Part shown: piece after piece, positions 33,224 to 41,560 of the stretch
Numbering within the stretch: position 1 is the stretch's first letter
How the letters are laid out: every line of letters starts with the position of its first letter
Assembly: GCA_040767925.1 (NCBI GenBank)
Contig: JAXGNN010000002.1
Coordinates: forward strand, 496,001-560,000
DNA: 64,000 nt
Origin: Phil1 sp040767925
Lineage (GTDB): Bacteria > Bacillota > Clostridia > Christensenellales > CAG-138
Direction of reading: 5' to 3'
Translations under genes and position numbers: made by a program
The notes under the pieces: model-generated
Told to the model about the DNA's origin: nothing
Seen by the model: only the letters and a program-made list of their open reading frames with translations
The model's database searches: none

Positions 33224-33925
33224 TCACAACTCGAACTTCCTGCACAGGGCGTATTTGCTCACGGCGCTGCGCATGTGCGAGTCGATCTGCAGCAGCGAGC
33301 GGATATAGGTGGGCAGGAACCGGTTGAACTTTATTTCCAGCACCATGTCGTAATCCTCGATGACGGAATACGTCGGCGCATGGGGGTCGAAGAGCGCGGT
33401 CGCGCGGTAGCCCGTGCGCACGTTCTTGTCGAAGGTGACGCGCACGTCCTGCGCGGGGAAGGTATACGCCTCCCGCATGTAGTCGACGAGCACCACGGGG
33501 CGCAGCGGGCGGATGGAAAACTCCGCGAACATGGAGCGCGCGAAGGGCTCGGGCCGCCGCAAAAGGAATGTATAGTCGCCGCGGCGCAGCGTCTCATATT
33601 CCGCGCGGGAGAGGGCGATGGACTGCTTTTTAATGTAGATGCTCTCCTTGTGCTTGCGCTCGAGCTTGATGGCGTCGTCCTTCAGGTTGTAGACGCGGAT
33701 GCGGAACTTGTCCCGGCCGTCCACGCCGTCGAGTTTATCGCGAAAGGCGCTGTCGTCGAGATCGTCGAAATAGAGGCTGCGGATGAAGTATTCGCCCCCG
33801 TTTTGAGCGGCGTACCGATCCTGCTCCATTGTAAGCGAGAGCTTGCGGCGAAGCAAGGTATATTCGCCGCGGTTGATATAATATTTCAGCTCGTGCCGGT
33901 AGCCGGGCGCGCCCAACTCCCTCAT
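33224..33925 (-). CDS. VTC-domain protein (polyphosphate polymerase-like)
   Basis: A 233-residue protein with the VTC triphosphate-tunnel fold: RHELKYYINRGEY, IRSLYFDD, KFRIRVYN, IKLERKHKESIYIKK, FDKNVRTGYRA and VLEIKFN. The alternating basic and acidic residues are those that line the tunnel in yeast Vtc4, which makes polyphosphate from ATP. The start at 33925 overlaps the CotH stop (ATGA) and has GGGAGGTG ahead. Together with DUF4956 it may form a membrane-bound polyphosphate or phosphotransfer complex; no bacterial assignment is certain. Confidence 0.87.
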   Translation of the reverse strand: MRELGAPGYRHELKYYINRGEYTLLRRKLSLTMEQDRYAAQNGGEYFIRSLYFDDLDDSAFRDKLDGVDGRDKFRIRVYNLKDDAIKLERKHKESIYIKKQSIALSRAEYETLRRGDYTFLLRRPEPFARSMFAEFSIRPLRPVVLVDYMREAYTFPAQDVRVTFDKNVRTGYRATALFDPHAPTYSVIEDYDMVLEIKFNRFLPTYIRSLLQIDSHMRSAVSKYALCRKFEL

Positions 33926-36906
33926 CCGAACACCTCCCGCATGTACGAGTCGCTCAGGCCGAACTCGGCCTGTATCTGCGCCTTGATGGCAGCGGGGCGC
34001 TTCTCGGCGAACTCGCGGATGATCGCGATCTGCGACTGGAACTTGTCGTAGCTCGAGACGTTGATGCCGGGCTGCTTCACGCCCATCCACGTCGTTCCGT
34101 TGAATTTCTCCCGCTCCCGGGCGATCTCGGGCTCCACATAGCCGTAAAGCATGTCGACGTAGGCGTTGACGCGCTCGGGCGCGTACACGGTTTTCAGCAG
34201 TTCCGCGAAGCGCCTGCAGAACGCGTCCCGCCAGGCGGGCACGGCGAGCAGCTCGTTGAAAAGGTCGCTGCAGGGCTTGTCGGAGAGCCGCCGGATGGAG
34301 AGGGTCTTATGGTTGTACTGCCCGTCGCTCGAGCCGAAGCTCCAGCAGAAGTCGTAGTAGATCCATTTCCATTTGCCGCCGGGCAATTTATAGTACTGGA
34401 TGTTCCACGGGTCCGAGTTGGCCGAATAGATCTCGCAGATCATGTAGTCCGTGAAGCTCGAGAGGTCCACGCGCTCCTCCACATGAGCGTAAGCCGAGGC
34501 GTCGTTGAGGTCGTGGCTTTTCAAATAGGTCATCAAATCAGCCCAGTCCTTCACGGAACCGTAAAAGGCGGTCTTGTTCGATTTGATCACGTCCATGTCC
34601 GTCACGTTGTCGGTGTTCTCGTGCTGGGCGACGAAGAAGCGGTTCCGCTTCTCCTTCATGAAATACATGCCCCAGTATTCCCCGTTGAGGTAGAGCACAT
34701 AGGGCTTGTACGCCTGATAAAGGATGTTGACGTCCGTGCCCTGCAAAAGGCCCGTGGCGAGCTCGTCGCGTATTTTGGAATAGCTCTGGTCCTGCCCGCC
34801 CGCGCGCAGCACGACGGCTTTATATTCGGTATAGGGCAAATTCTCGAAGAAAGGATACTCCATGCGGTCCTTCCCGTACTCGTCGCGCGCGAAGATGTTG
34901 AAACCCTTCTGCGCGCGCCCGCGCCCGAAGCTGCCCGCGATGCGGATGCCCACGTTCTGGGAGAACACCGTTTTTCCCGCGCCGTCGAACACCTCGAGGC
35001 TCGCGGGGCGCTCCCACAGCTCCGGATGGGACTTCCCGGCCCAGAACTGCGCCGTGACGATCGCCTCCCCGTACTCGAGGTCGGGGTTGTAGTTGTCGCC
35101 GTAGGCGTAGATGCCCTTCTCCTCGCTCCAGAGGTTGTCGGGGTCGGTCACGAGGGTTACGACGGGCAAAGAATGGTTCACGCCGTCGGAGCGGAACAGG
35201 AAGGTGCCCGTGACCGTTTCGTTCGTGATATAGCCCTCGCGGACGGACACTGCGCGCACGACCGTGTTTTCCGAAGCCGCGATGGGCCCCGTATAGGCGC
35301 GCGAGGACGACGTGGGCGTCGTGCAGTCGAGCGTGTAATAGACGGTCTCGCCCTCGGGGGCCGAGAGCGTGATTTCGATCTGCCCGTCGTAGATGCCCGG
35401 GGCCGTCCCGAAGGAGGGCACGGCGGTGATGCCGGCGTACCCCGCGCCGTTGGCGGCGCCGAAGGTGGGTTCTTTAAAATATGCGAGGCTGCCGGCGGAA
35501 TCCCGGCCGTAGCTCACGTCGTTTAGGAACGCGCCGGACTGCAGCTTGTCGAGCATCTCTCCCGCGGGGGAGAAGAGGTAGACCGCGTCCCCCGCGCGGC
35601 TGACGGCGAAGCTCGCGTGCAGCTCGCTCCCCTCGGTTTTGTTCAGTTCGGAGGCGTATACCACAAGGTAGCCGCCCGCCGGGATGCTCACGTCCGGAAA
35701 AACCCATTTGCCGGGGTTGTTGGGGTTGTTGGAGAGCGCGTACCCCAAAAGAGAAACCGGCTCGGCGCCGGCGTTGTGGAGTTCGATCAGGTCGTAAGAT
35801 TGGCCGTCGGCCGCCGCTTTGACCGAGATGTTCGCGCCCATGATCTCGCTGATCGACAGTTGCCCGCGCGGGAAGGCGTTGGCCGCCATGAAGGCGGTGT
35901 ACCCCGCCTCGTCGTTGGGATAGCCCGGCGTCGGGTGCGTGTTCGTGCCGAAATCCCCCGTGCCGTCCGGCACGCGCGCGAAGGAGGCGTCCGTCTGCTG
36001 GCTCGTATAGGTGACGCTGTCGAGGATCGCGCCGTTCGGGGCCGTGAGCACCACGTCCTCGCCGTAGGCGCGAAGGCCGAAGGGCGCGTGCAGCTCGCCG
36101 TTCCCCGCAAGCCCCGCGTTGCCCGAGCAGAAAATGAGAAGATACCCTTTGGCGGGGACGACCGTCCCCTCGGGGAAAACGTATTTCTTGGGCTGCGCGA
36201 GCGTGTCCGAAATGCCGCCGCCCGATATGTCGTAATCCTTGTCGTTGGCGTTATAGATTTCGATCCAGTCCGAATAGGCGCCGTACGCGTCCATGGCGGT
36301 GGTCGAGTTGGAGGCCATGAACTCGTTGATGTAGACGCCCGCGTCCACCGCGCTCATGAGCGTGGCCTCGTAGGCGGCGATGCCCGCCTCGTCGTTCGAG
36401 AAGCCGGGTGAGGGCTTCGTCGCGGCCCACGCGCCGGAAGCGTCCTTCGCGTAGCTCAGGCCGGAGTCGACCGCCTTCAACACGAGCGTCTCGAGCGTGT
36501 TGCCGGACGCGCCGAAGAGCACCACGCTGTCCGCCGCCGAGATGCGGAAGGGCGCGTGGAAACTGCCCGTGCCTTCGCCCGAGCACCAGAGCACGATGTA
36601 GCCGTTGGCGGGCACGCGCGTGCCCACGGGGAACACGTACTTGACGCCCGCGGTCACATCGTCGCTCACGCCGAGGCCGCCTATGTCGAGCTCGTCCGGG
36701 GAGGTGTTGCGGAATTCGATCCAGTCGGGATAATCCCCGTTCGGGTCGGCCACGGAGCCCTTGTTGCTCGACATGACCTCGCTGATTTCAAGCGACACGG
36801 AGGAAGGCTCGTTGTCGGAAGCGTGCCTGGAAAGGTAGATCGCGACGAGGACGACGGCGAGCGCCGCGACCAGCAGCGCAAGCAGCGCCCGCGCACCCCT
36901 TTTCAT
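33922..36906 (-). CDS. Large exported CotH-kinase protein with lamin-tail domains
   Basis: A 994-residue protein anchored by one N-terminal helix (about 5-25). Three lamin-tail domains follow (about 36-150, 185-310, 345-465; each with SEIM/NEFMASN, DWIE or DLIELHN and a YVFPxGT or WVFPDVS strand), then a chitobiase/Fn3-like segment (about 490-560, with YYTLDCTTPTSSS), then CotH kinase (about 575-900: LPVVTLVTDPDNLW, GIRIAGSFGRGRAQKGFNIF, LRAGGQDQ, YYDFCWSFG). CotH kinases phosphorylate extracellular proteins in spore coats; here the architecture suggests a cell-surface kinase. Its start overlaps the hydrolase stop by 4 bases. Confidence 0.88.
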   Translation of the reverse strand: MKRGARALLALLVAALAVVLVAIYLSRHASDNEPSSVSLEISEVMSSNKGSVADPNGDYPDWIEFRNTSPDELDIGGLGVSDDVTAGVKYVFPVGTRVPANGYIVLWCSGEGTGSFHAPFRISAADSVVLFGASGNTLETLVLKAVDSGLSYAKDASGAWAATKPSPGFSNDEAGIAAYEATLMSAVDAGVYINEFMASNSTTAMDAYGAYSDWIEIYNANDKDYDISGGGISDTLAQPKKYVFPEGTVVPAKGYLLIFCSGNAGLAGNGELHAPFGLRAYGEDVVLTAPNGAILDSVTYTSQQTDASFARVPDGTGDFGTNTHPTPGYPNDEAGYTAFMAANAFPRGQLSISEIMGANISVKAAADGQSYDLIELHNAGAEPVSLLGYALSNNPNNPGKWVFPDVSIPAGGYLVVYASELNKTEGSELHASFAVSRAGDAVYLFSPAGEMLDKLQSGAFLNDVSYGRDSAGSLAYFKEPTFGAANGAGYAGITAVPSFGTAPGIYDGQIEITLSAPEGETVYYTLDCTTPTSSSRAYTGPIAASENTVVRAVSVREGYITNETVTGTFLFRSDGVNHSLPVVTLVTDPDNLWSEEKGIYAYGDNYNPDLEYGEAIVTAQFWAGKSHPELWERPASLEVFDGAGKTVFSQNVGIRIAGSFGRGRAQKGFNIFARDEYGKDRMEYPFFENLPYTEYKAVVLRAGGQDQSYSKIRDELATGLLQGTDVNILYQAYKPYVLYLNGEYWGMYFMKEKRNRFFVAQHENTDNVTDMDVIKSNKTAFYGSVKDWADLMTYLKSHDLNDASAYAHVEERVDLSSFTDYMICEIYSANSDPWNIQYYKLPGGKWKWIYYDFCWSFGSSDGQYNHKTLSIRRLSDKPCSDLFNELLAVPAWRDAFCRRFAELLKTVYAPERVNAYVDMLYGYVEPEIAREREKFNGTTWMGVKQPGINVSSYDKFQSQIAIIREFAEKRPAAIKAQIQAEFGLSDSYMREVFG

Positions 36907-37922
36907 GAGGGCATCACCACCGGGATGAACTCCAACAGCGCCGCGACGATCCGCTCGGGCTTCTCCTCATGCATGAGGTGGCCCGCGTTTCGCACGACCG
37001 CGGAGGCGGCGTTGCGCGCGGCGGCGTGGTAAATCTCCGCGCTGTGCTGGGCGGGATGCCACTTGTCCTCCCCGCCCTGCAAAATGAGGAGAGGAGCCTG
37101 GATCGTCCGCAGCGACGCGAGCACGGGTTCGTCGTCGAAGTACTGCACGGACATGCGGATGGCGCGCCGCGAAGCGGAGTCGCAGACGGTTTTATAATAC
37201 GCGGAGACGACCTCCGGCGTGATGTTGGTCAGGTCGAACACCGCCCCGTGCAGGAGCTTTTCCACGGTGCGCATACTATAAAGGAAGCTCGCGACGAGGC
37301 CGAACACCGGGTTGTCGATCATGCGGATGGGCGCAGGCATCTCCGGCGTAATGCCGCCGGGGGAGAGCAGCACGACGCGGCCAACCCGTTCCGGCGCGTC
37401 GGAAACGAAGCGCAGCACGTAGGCGCAGCCGAGCGAGAAGGCGACGAAGTGCGCGCTCTCGATGCCCATTTCATCCATGAAGGCGCCGAGCGCGAAGGCG
37501 TACTCCTCGACCGTGTAGCCGAAGGTCTCCGGGCGGGAGGAATATCCGTGCCCGGGCAGGTCGACGGCGATCACGCGGTAATAGTTCGAAAGCCGGTTGA
37601 AGAGGTTGCGCCAGGTATATAAAGACTGGCCGATGGTGTGCACGAGTATGAGAGGTTCGCCCTCGCCCGCCTCGAGGTAATGCAGCTTGACGCGCTCGCG
37701 CTCCGCGTCGGCTTGAGCGGACGGCTCGTCCGGCACATCCGCGGGCGTTACGGGCGCACCGGCCGAAGCCGCGGCTTCGGCCGCGACGGGCGCTTCGGCA
37801 GCGGCCTTCGCCTTCGCTTTTTTGGGCGCGCGCGCCGGCTCGACGGCCGGCAGCAGAATATCAACATATCCGCCGGTATTTTCGGAATTTATGAATTTCT
37901 TGACTTCAAGCGACAAACTCAC
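36903..37922 (-). CDS. Alpha/beta hydrolase with an N-terminal extension
   Basis: A 339-residue protein. Residues 1-27 are followed by an Ala/Pro/Lys-rich linker (about 28-75) and then an alpha/beta hydrolase: oxyanion HTIGQS near 95, nucleophile Ser163 in AFSLG, Asp in LQGGEDKWHP and His in NAGHLMHEE. No secretion signal; the linker suggests tethering to another component. It is first of an overlapping hydrolase-CotH-VTC-DUF4956 operon with a promoter 50-80 bases upstream. The substrate is unknown. Confidence 0.85.
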   Translation of the reverse strand: MSLSLEVKKFINSENTGGYVDILLPAVEPARAPKKAKAKAAAEAPVAAEAAASAGAPVTPADVPDEPSAQADAERERVKLHYLEAGEGEPLILVHTIGQSLYTWRNLFNRLSNYYRVIAVDLPGHGYSSRPETFGYTVEEYAFALGAFMDEMGIESAHFVAFSLGCAYVLRFVSDAPERVGRVVLLSPGGITPEMPAPIRMIDNPVFGLVASFLYSMRTVEKLLHGAVFDLTNITPEVVSAYYKTVCDSASRRAIRMSVQYFDDEPVLASLRTIQAPLLILQGGEDKWHPAQHSAEIYHAAARNAASAVVRNAGHLMHEEKPERIVAALLEFIPVVMPS

Positions 37923-37972
37923 GGGTATCCTCCTGGCCGCGCGCTATGACACGGCGGACACATAATCAGCTT

Positions 37973-38001
37973 ATTTTACTATCTTTCTATTTTCTTTGCA
38001 A
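37973..38001 (-). promoter_or_regulatory. Promoter of the hydrolase-CotH-VTC-DUF4956 operon
   Basis: Minus-strand TTGCAA (37996-38001), 17-bp spacer, TAAAAT (37973-37978). Confidence 0.65.
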
Positions 38002-38116
38002 GATTTAAACCCGCCTGCCAAATATTAGTCACGGAAAGTTAACAGCGCGGCGCGCTGTCGCGGCGGCGGCTGCGCCGCCGGGCGCGCTTTTTCTTGTATT
38101 GCCGCCGCGCCGCGGT

Positions 38117-38122
38117 TATAAT
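38117..38122 (+). promoter_or_regulatory. -10 element giving a leaderless transcript (mrnC)
   Basis: TATAAT ends 7 bases before the ATG at 38130 and there is no Shine-Dalgarno sequence between. The upstream 70 bases are very GC-rich and can fold into GGCGGC...GCCGCC hairpins. Confidence 0.6.
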
Positions 38123-38129
38123 ACCATCA

Positions 38130-38576
38130 ATGGACAACCGATTGGAAAACGCGCCCAACATCCGGGAGATCGTCGACGCCGCGCTGCCCGAGGGGAAGCC
38201 GCGGGATCCCAACGCGGCCCCGGCGCTCTCGCTCGCGTACATCGGGGACACGGTCTACGACCTTTACGTGCGGACCCTCCTCGTCGAGCGCGAGGACGCG
38301 AAGGTGCACGAACTGCATCTGTTGAGCGCGAAGCGCGTCTGCGCCGCGGGACAGGCCGCGGCCTTCCGGACGATCGAACCCGCGCTCACCGAGGCGGAGC
38401 TTTCGGTATACCGGCGCGGGCGCAACGCCCACATGGGCACCGTCGCCAAGAACGCGAAGATTTCGGATTACCGGACGGCCACGGGCCTCGAGGCGCTTCT
38501 GGGCTACCTGTACCTGACGGGACAGGGCGCGCGGCTCTCGGAGCTCATGCGCGCGATTCTCAATACCGGGAGGTAA
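38130..38576 (+). CDS. mrnC: Mini-ribonuclease III (MrnC)
   Basis: A 148-residue RNase III catalytic domain without a dsRNA-binding domain. LAYIGDTVYDLYVR and LEALLGYLYL carry the acidic catalytic residues; RNAHMG and KNAKISDYRTATGLEAL are typical of MrnC, which matures 23S rRNA ends. The ATG at 38130 is chosen because a TATAAT lies 7 bases before it and the protein then begins at the usual position; an earlier in-frame start would precede the -10. The order mrnC, rlmB, sigH is conserved in Bacillota. Confidence 0.92.
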   Translation: MDNRLENAPNIREIVDAALPEGKPRDPNAAPALSLAYIGDTVYDLYVRTLLVEREDAKVHELHLLSAKRVCAAGQAAAFRTIEPALTEAELSVYRRGRNAHMGTVAKNAKISDYRTATGLEALLGYLYLTGQGARLSELMRAILNTGR

Positions 38577-38586
38577 AACGACAACG

Positions 38587-39360
38587 ATGCCCTCTGCAAA
38601 GCTCGCCGTGCGGCTTTTATCCCACACGCCCGACCCCGAGGCGACCATCGCCCTCGCGGGGAGGCTGTGCTACAGCGACAGCGACATCCCCTCCCTCCGC
38701 GCGGCGGTCGAGGGGAAGGCGGAACAGTTCGTCGAGAAGCTCATGGCGCTCGGCCACCTTTCGCCCATCGAGCACGCTTCGTTCACCTTCGGCGCGGAAG
38801 GCGTATCCCGCGCGTTGCTCGCGCAGATCACGCGCCACAGGATCGCGAGCTTCTCCGTGCAGAGCCAGCGCTACGTGAAGCAGGGCGAGGCGAATTTCGT
38901 CACGCCGCCCTCGATCGAGGCGCTCGGCGCGGACGCCGTTTTGGAATTCGAGCGGCAGATGGAAACCATACAGGGCTTCTACCGCCGCTGGCTCTCACGC
39001 GGCCTGCCCGCGGAGGACGCGCGCTTCGTTTTGCCCAACGCCGCGGAAACCCGCATGGTGTTCACCATGAACGCGCGGGAGCTTTTGCACTTTTTCGGCC
39101 TCCGCTGCTGCAAGAGGGCGCAGTGGGAGATCCGCGCGCTCGCGTGGTGCATGCTCGGCATCTGCCTGCGCGAGGCGCCCGCGATTTTCAAAAACGCGGG
39201 GCCGGGCTGCGTATCCTCCGGCTGCTCCGAGGGAAAAATGAGCTGCGGAAGGCCGGGCGAGGAGAGGGAACTCCTGGATGCGCTCCGGGCGCTCGCTTCG
39301 ACCAACCCTTCCGACGAAGACATACGGCAAGCGGTCATGCGCTTGATTAAAGGAGAGTAA
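38587..39360 (+). CDS. thyX: FAD-dependent thymidylate synthase ThyX
   Basis: A 257-residue flavin-dependent thymidylate synthase that methylates dUMP using methylene-tetrahydrofolate and reduced FAD. The ThyX motif RHRIASFSVQSQRY is intact, and FGLRCCKRAQWEIR near the C-terminus is typical. It sits 10 bases after mrnC and 2 bases before rlmB, so it is co-transcribed with RNA-processing genes. No thyA was seen in the window. Confidence 0.96.
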   Translation: MPSAKLAVRLLSHTPDPEATIALAGRLCYSDSDIPSLRAAVEGKAEQFVEKLMALGHLSPIEHASFTFGAEGVSRALLAQITRHRIASFSVQSQRYVKQGEANFVTPPSIEALGADAVLEFERQMETIQGFYRRWLSRGLPAEDARFVLPNAAETRMVFTMNARELLHFFGLRCCKRAQWEIRALAWCMLGICLREAPAIFKNAGPGCVSSGCSEGKMSCGRPGEERELLDALRALASTNPSDEDIRQAVMRLIKGE

Positions 39361-39362
39361 CT

Positions 39363-40709
39363 ATGGCGGACAACAGGAAATCAGGCGCGAAGGGCCGCGA
39401 GGGCGGCTATAAGGGGAGGGGGGAGAGCCCTTCCGGCTTCCGCGACGGGCAGCCCGTCTACCATTCCCCGCGCGGCCCCAAGGGAGGCGGCAACCCCCGC
39501 TACGACGGCCCGAAGAAGGACGGCTACGCCCCGCGTTACGACGGCCCGAAAAAGGACGGCTACGCCCCGCGCTACGACGGCCCGAAGAAGGACGGCTACG
39601 CCCCGCGCTATGACGGCCCGAAGAAGGACGGCTACGCCCCGCGTTACGACGGCCCGAAGAAGGATGGCTATGCCCCGCGTTACGACGGCCCGAAGAAGGA
39701 CGGCTACGCCCCGCGCTACGACGGCCCGAAGAAGGACGGCTATGCCCCGCGCTACGACAAGGGCGGCAAATATCAGGACAAAAAACCCTATCCCGCGGAT
39801 AATAAGCCAACTTACCGTAAATCGGATGCACGTCCGGCGGACGCGCAGTATCCGCGCGGCGAGAGGAAGGACGGGCGCCCCGGACAGCCCGAGAGGGAGC
39901 GAGGGAAGAAGCCCTTGCCCGTCGCTCCGGAAACCCGCTCGGAGGGCGTGAAGGACGAGCTGCCTTACCTCGTCATGGGGCGCAACGCCGTGCGCGAGGC
40001 CGTGAAAAGCGGGCGCAGCATCGACCGCATACTCGTCTCGAAGGAGCCGGACGGCTCTCTGCGCGAGATCGTCAACCTCGCGCGCGACAGGAACCTCCGC
40101 GTGGACGAGGTGGAGAAGGCGAAGCTCGACGAGCTGTGCATGCCCTTCGGCCACGGCGGGAAGACGGGCAACCATCAGGGCATCGTCGCGCAGGTGCCGG
40201 GCGTCGAATACTGCGAAATTTCCGATATGCTCAACGCCGCCAAGGAGAAGAACGAAAAGCCCTTCATCATATTGCTCGACGGCATCGAGGACCCGCACAA
40301 CCTCGGCTCCATCATCCGCAGCGCGGTTTGCGCGGGCGCGCACGGCGTCATCCTCCCCAAGCGCCGCTCCGCCTCCGTGACCGCCGCGGCCTGCAAGGCG
40401 AGCGCGGGCGCCACGGAATACTGCAAGGTCGCGCGCGTGTCGAACCTCGCGGGCGCCATCGAGCGGTTGAAGGACGAGAGGCTTTGGATCGCCGGCGCGG
40501 ACATGGGAGGCAAGCCCATGGGCGAGGCGAGGATGGAGGGCGCGCTCGCGCTCGTCATCGGCGGCGAGGGCGAGGGCCTCTCGCGGCTCGTGCGCGAGAA
40601 GTGCGACTTCCTCGTTTCCATCCCCATGCAGGGGCCGCTCGGCTCGCTCAACGCCTCCGTCGCCGCCGCGGTGCTCATGTTCGAGAAGCGCCGCCAGGAC
40701 GGGCATTGA
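39363..40709 (+). CDS. rlmB: 23S rRNA 2'-O-ribose methyltransferase RlmB/TrmH family with a repetitive N-terminal extension
   Basis: A 448-residue SpoU-type methyltransferase. The first ~195 residues are a disordered, Lys/Arg/Gly/Tyr-rich extension holding seven tandem 12-residue repeats (YDGPKKDGYAPR, about residues 47-130). Then come the substrate-binding domain (LVMGRNAVREAVKSG) and the knotted catalytic domain: DGIEDPHNLGSIIRSA, GGEGEGLSRLV and IPMQGPLGSLNASVA. The extension is far longer than in typical RlmB (about 250 residues) and probably binds RNA or ribosomes. Expression is coupled to thyX, with GGAGAG ahead of the ATG. Confidence 0.93.
   Translation: MADNRKSGAKGREGGYKGRGESPSGFRDGQPVYHSPRGPKGGGNPRYDGPKKDGYAPRYDGPKKDGYAPRYDGPKKDGYAPRYDGPKKDGYAPRYDGPKKDGYAPRYDGPKKDGYAPRYDGPKKDGYAPRYDKGGKYQDKKPYPADNKPTYRKSDARPADAQYPRGERKDGRPGQPERERGKKPLPVAPETRSEGVKDELPYLVMGRNAVREAVKSGRSIDRILVSKEPDGSLREIVNLARDRNLRVDEVEKAKLDELCMPFGHGGKTGNHQGIVAQVPGVEYCEISDMLNAAKEKNEKPFIILLDGIEDPHNLGSIIRSAVCAGAHGVILPKRRSASVTAAACKASAGATEYCKVARVSNLAGAIERLKDERLWIAGADMGGKPMGEARMEGALALVIGGEGEGLSRLVREKCDFLVSIPMQGPLGSLNASVAAAVLMFEKRRQDGH
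39501..39752 (+). repeat. Seven tandem 36-bp repeats within rlmB
   Basis: Seven head-to-tail 36-bp units, each encoding YDGPKKDGYAPR, with only synonymous differences between units (for example TAC/TAT, CGT/CGC, AAG/AAA). The protein sequence is constant, so the repeat is under coding constraint or recently homogenised. Confidence 0.95.
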
Positions 40710-40726
40710 TAAGGACGGGCATTGAC

Positions 40727-41338
40727 ATGAACGAATACGCCGCGATGTCCGACGAGGCGCTCGTCGCCGTCTCCCACGCGGGGGACGAGCGCGCGGACGA
40801 GGAGCTCATCGAGCGCTATAAGAACATGGTGCGCATGAAATCGCGGCCCTATTTCCTCATCGGCGCGGATCGCGAGGACCTCGTGCAGGAGGGCATGATC
40901 GGCCTCTACAAAGCCGTGCGGGACTATTCCGCGGGGCATGAGATGAGCTTCCGCTCCTTCGCGGACATGTGCGTGCACCGCCAGATCATCACGGCCATCA
41001 AGCGGGCGACGCGGAAAAAGCATACCCCGCTCAACACCTACGTTTCCATCTACCGCAACGAGGACGAGGAGCGCGAGCGCCCCCTTATCGACGTCATGCC
41101 CTCCGCGCGCACGGAGAACCCGGAGGAGCTTTTCATCTCCCGCGAGTCGCTCGAGGGGATGCGCGGCATGCTCGGGGACATGCTCTCGCCGCTCGAGAAG
41201 CGCGTGCTCGACCTCTTCCTCGACGGCTGCTCGTATCAGGAGATCGCAGAGGCGATCGGGCGCGGCGCGAAGACCGTGGACAACGCGCTGCAGCGCATCA
41301 AAAAGAAGCTCGAGGCGTATCTGGCAAGAAACAAATAA
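40727..41338 (+). CDS. sigH: RNA polymerase sigma-H factor (SigH/Spo0H-like)
   Basis: A 203-residue sigma-70 family factor with region 2 (EELIERYKNMVRMKSRPYFLIGADREDLVQEGMIG and SFRSFADMCVHRQIITAIKRATRKKH) and region 4 (LSPLEKRVLDLFLDGCSYQEIAEAIGR, then KTVDNALQRIKKKLEAYL). This is the arrangement of SigH, which directs early stationary-phase and sporulation genes. Its position after rlmB agrees, although yacP, usually between them, is absent. A 16-bp duplication ((a)ggacgggcattga twice) spans the rlmB stop and the sigH ribosome site. Confidence 0.92.
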   Translation: MNEYAAMSDEALVAVSHAGDERADEELIERYKNMVRMKSRPYFLIGADREDLVQEGMIGLYKAVRDYSAGHEMSFRSFADMCVHRQIITAIKRATRKKHTPLNTYVSIYRNEDEERERPLIDVMPSARTENPEELFISRESLEGMRGMLGDMLSPLEKRVLDLFLDGCSYQEIAEAIGRGAKTVDNALQRIKKKLEAYLARNK

Positions 41339-41375
41339 CGACAAATAACGCTTGAAAACCGCGCGAGTTTCGAAT

Positions 41376-41402
41376 CCTCCGGATTGACTCCGGAGGCTTT
41401 TT
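41376..41402 (+). terminator. Terminator after sigH
   Basis: CCTCCGGA, loop TTGAC, TCCGGAGG, then CTTTTT: a perfect 8-bp stem with a T-run. Confidence 0.88.
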
Positions 41403-41480
41403 AGCTTATGATAAAAAGGATGGGCAACGAACCCCGCCGGCCGGTCCGGCACGGGCGCGCAGATTCTCCGCGGGGCCTTC

Positions 41481-41509
41481 TTCACTTGATGCATGGAGCG
41501 TGCTATAAT
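41481..41509 (+). promoter_or_regulatory. Promoter of the ornithine fermentation operon
   Basis: TTCACT (41481-41486), 17-bp spacer, TATAAT (41504-41509); leader of about 45 nt with GGAGGG before ord. Confidence 0.7.
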
Positions 41510-41560
41510 GCACATGCTGTACAAATAATCACTCATTCAAATTAAACGGAGGGAACGAAC

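Noticed and set aside
39501..39752. Regular 36-bp repeats that resemble a CRISPR array
   Set aside because: The repeats are head-to-tail without spacers, stay in frame and encode a constant 12-residue peptide in rlmB.
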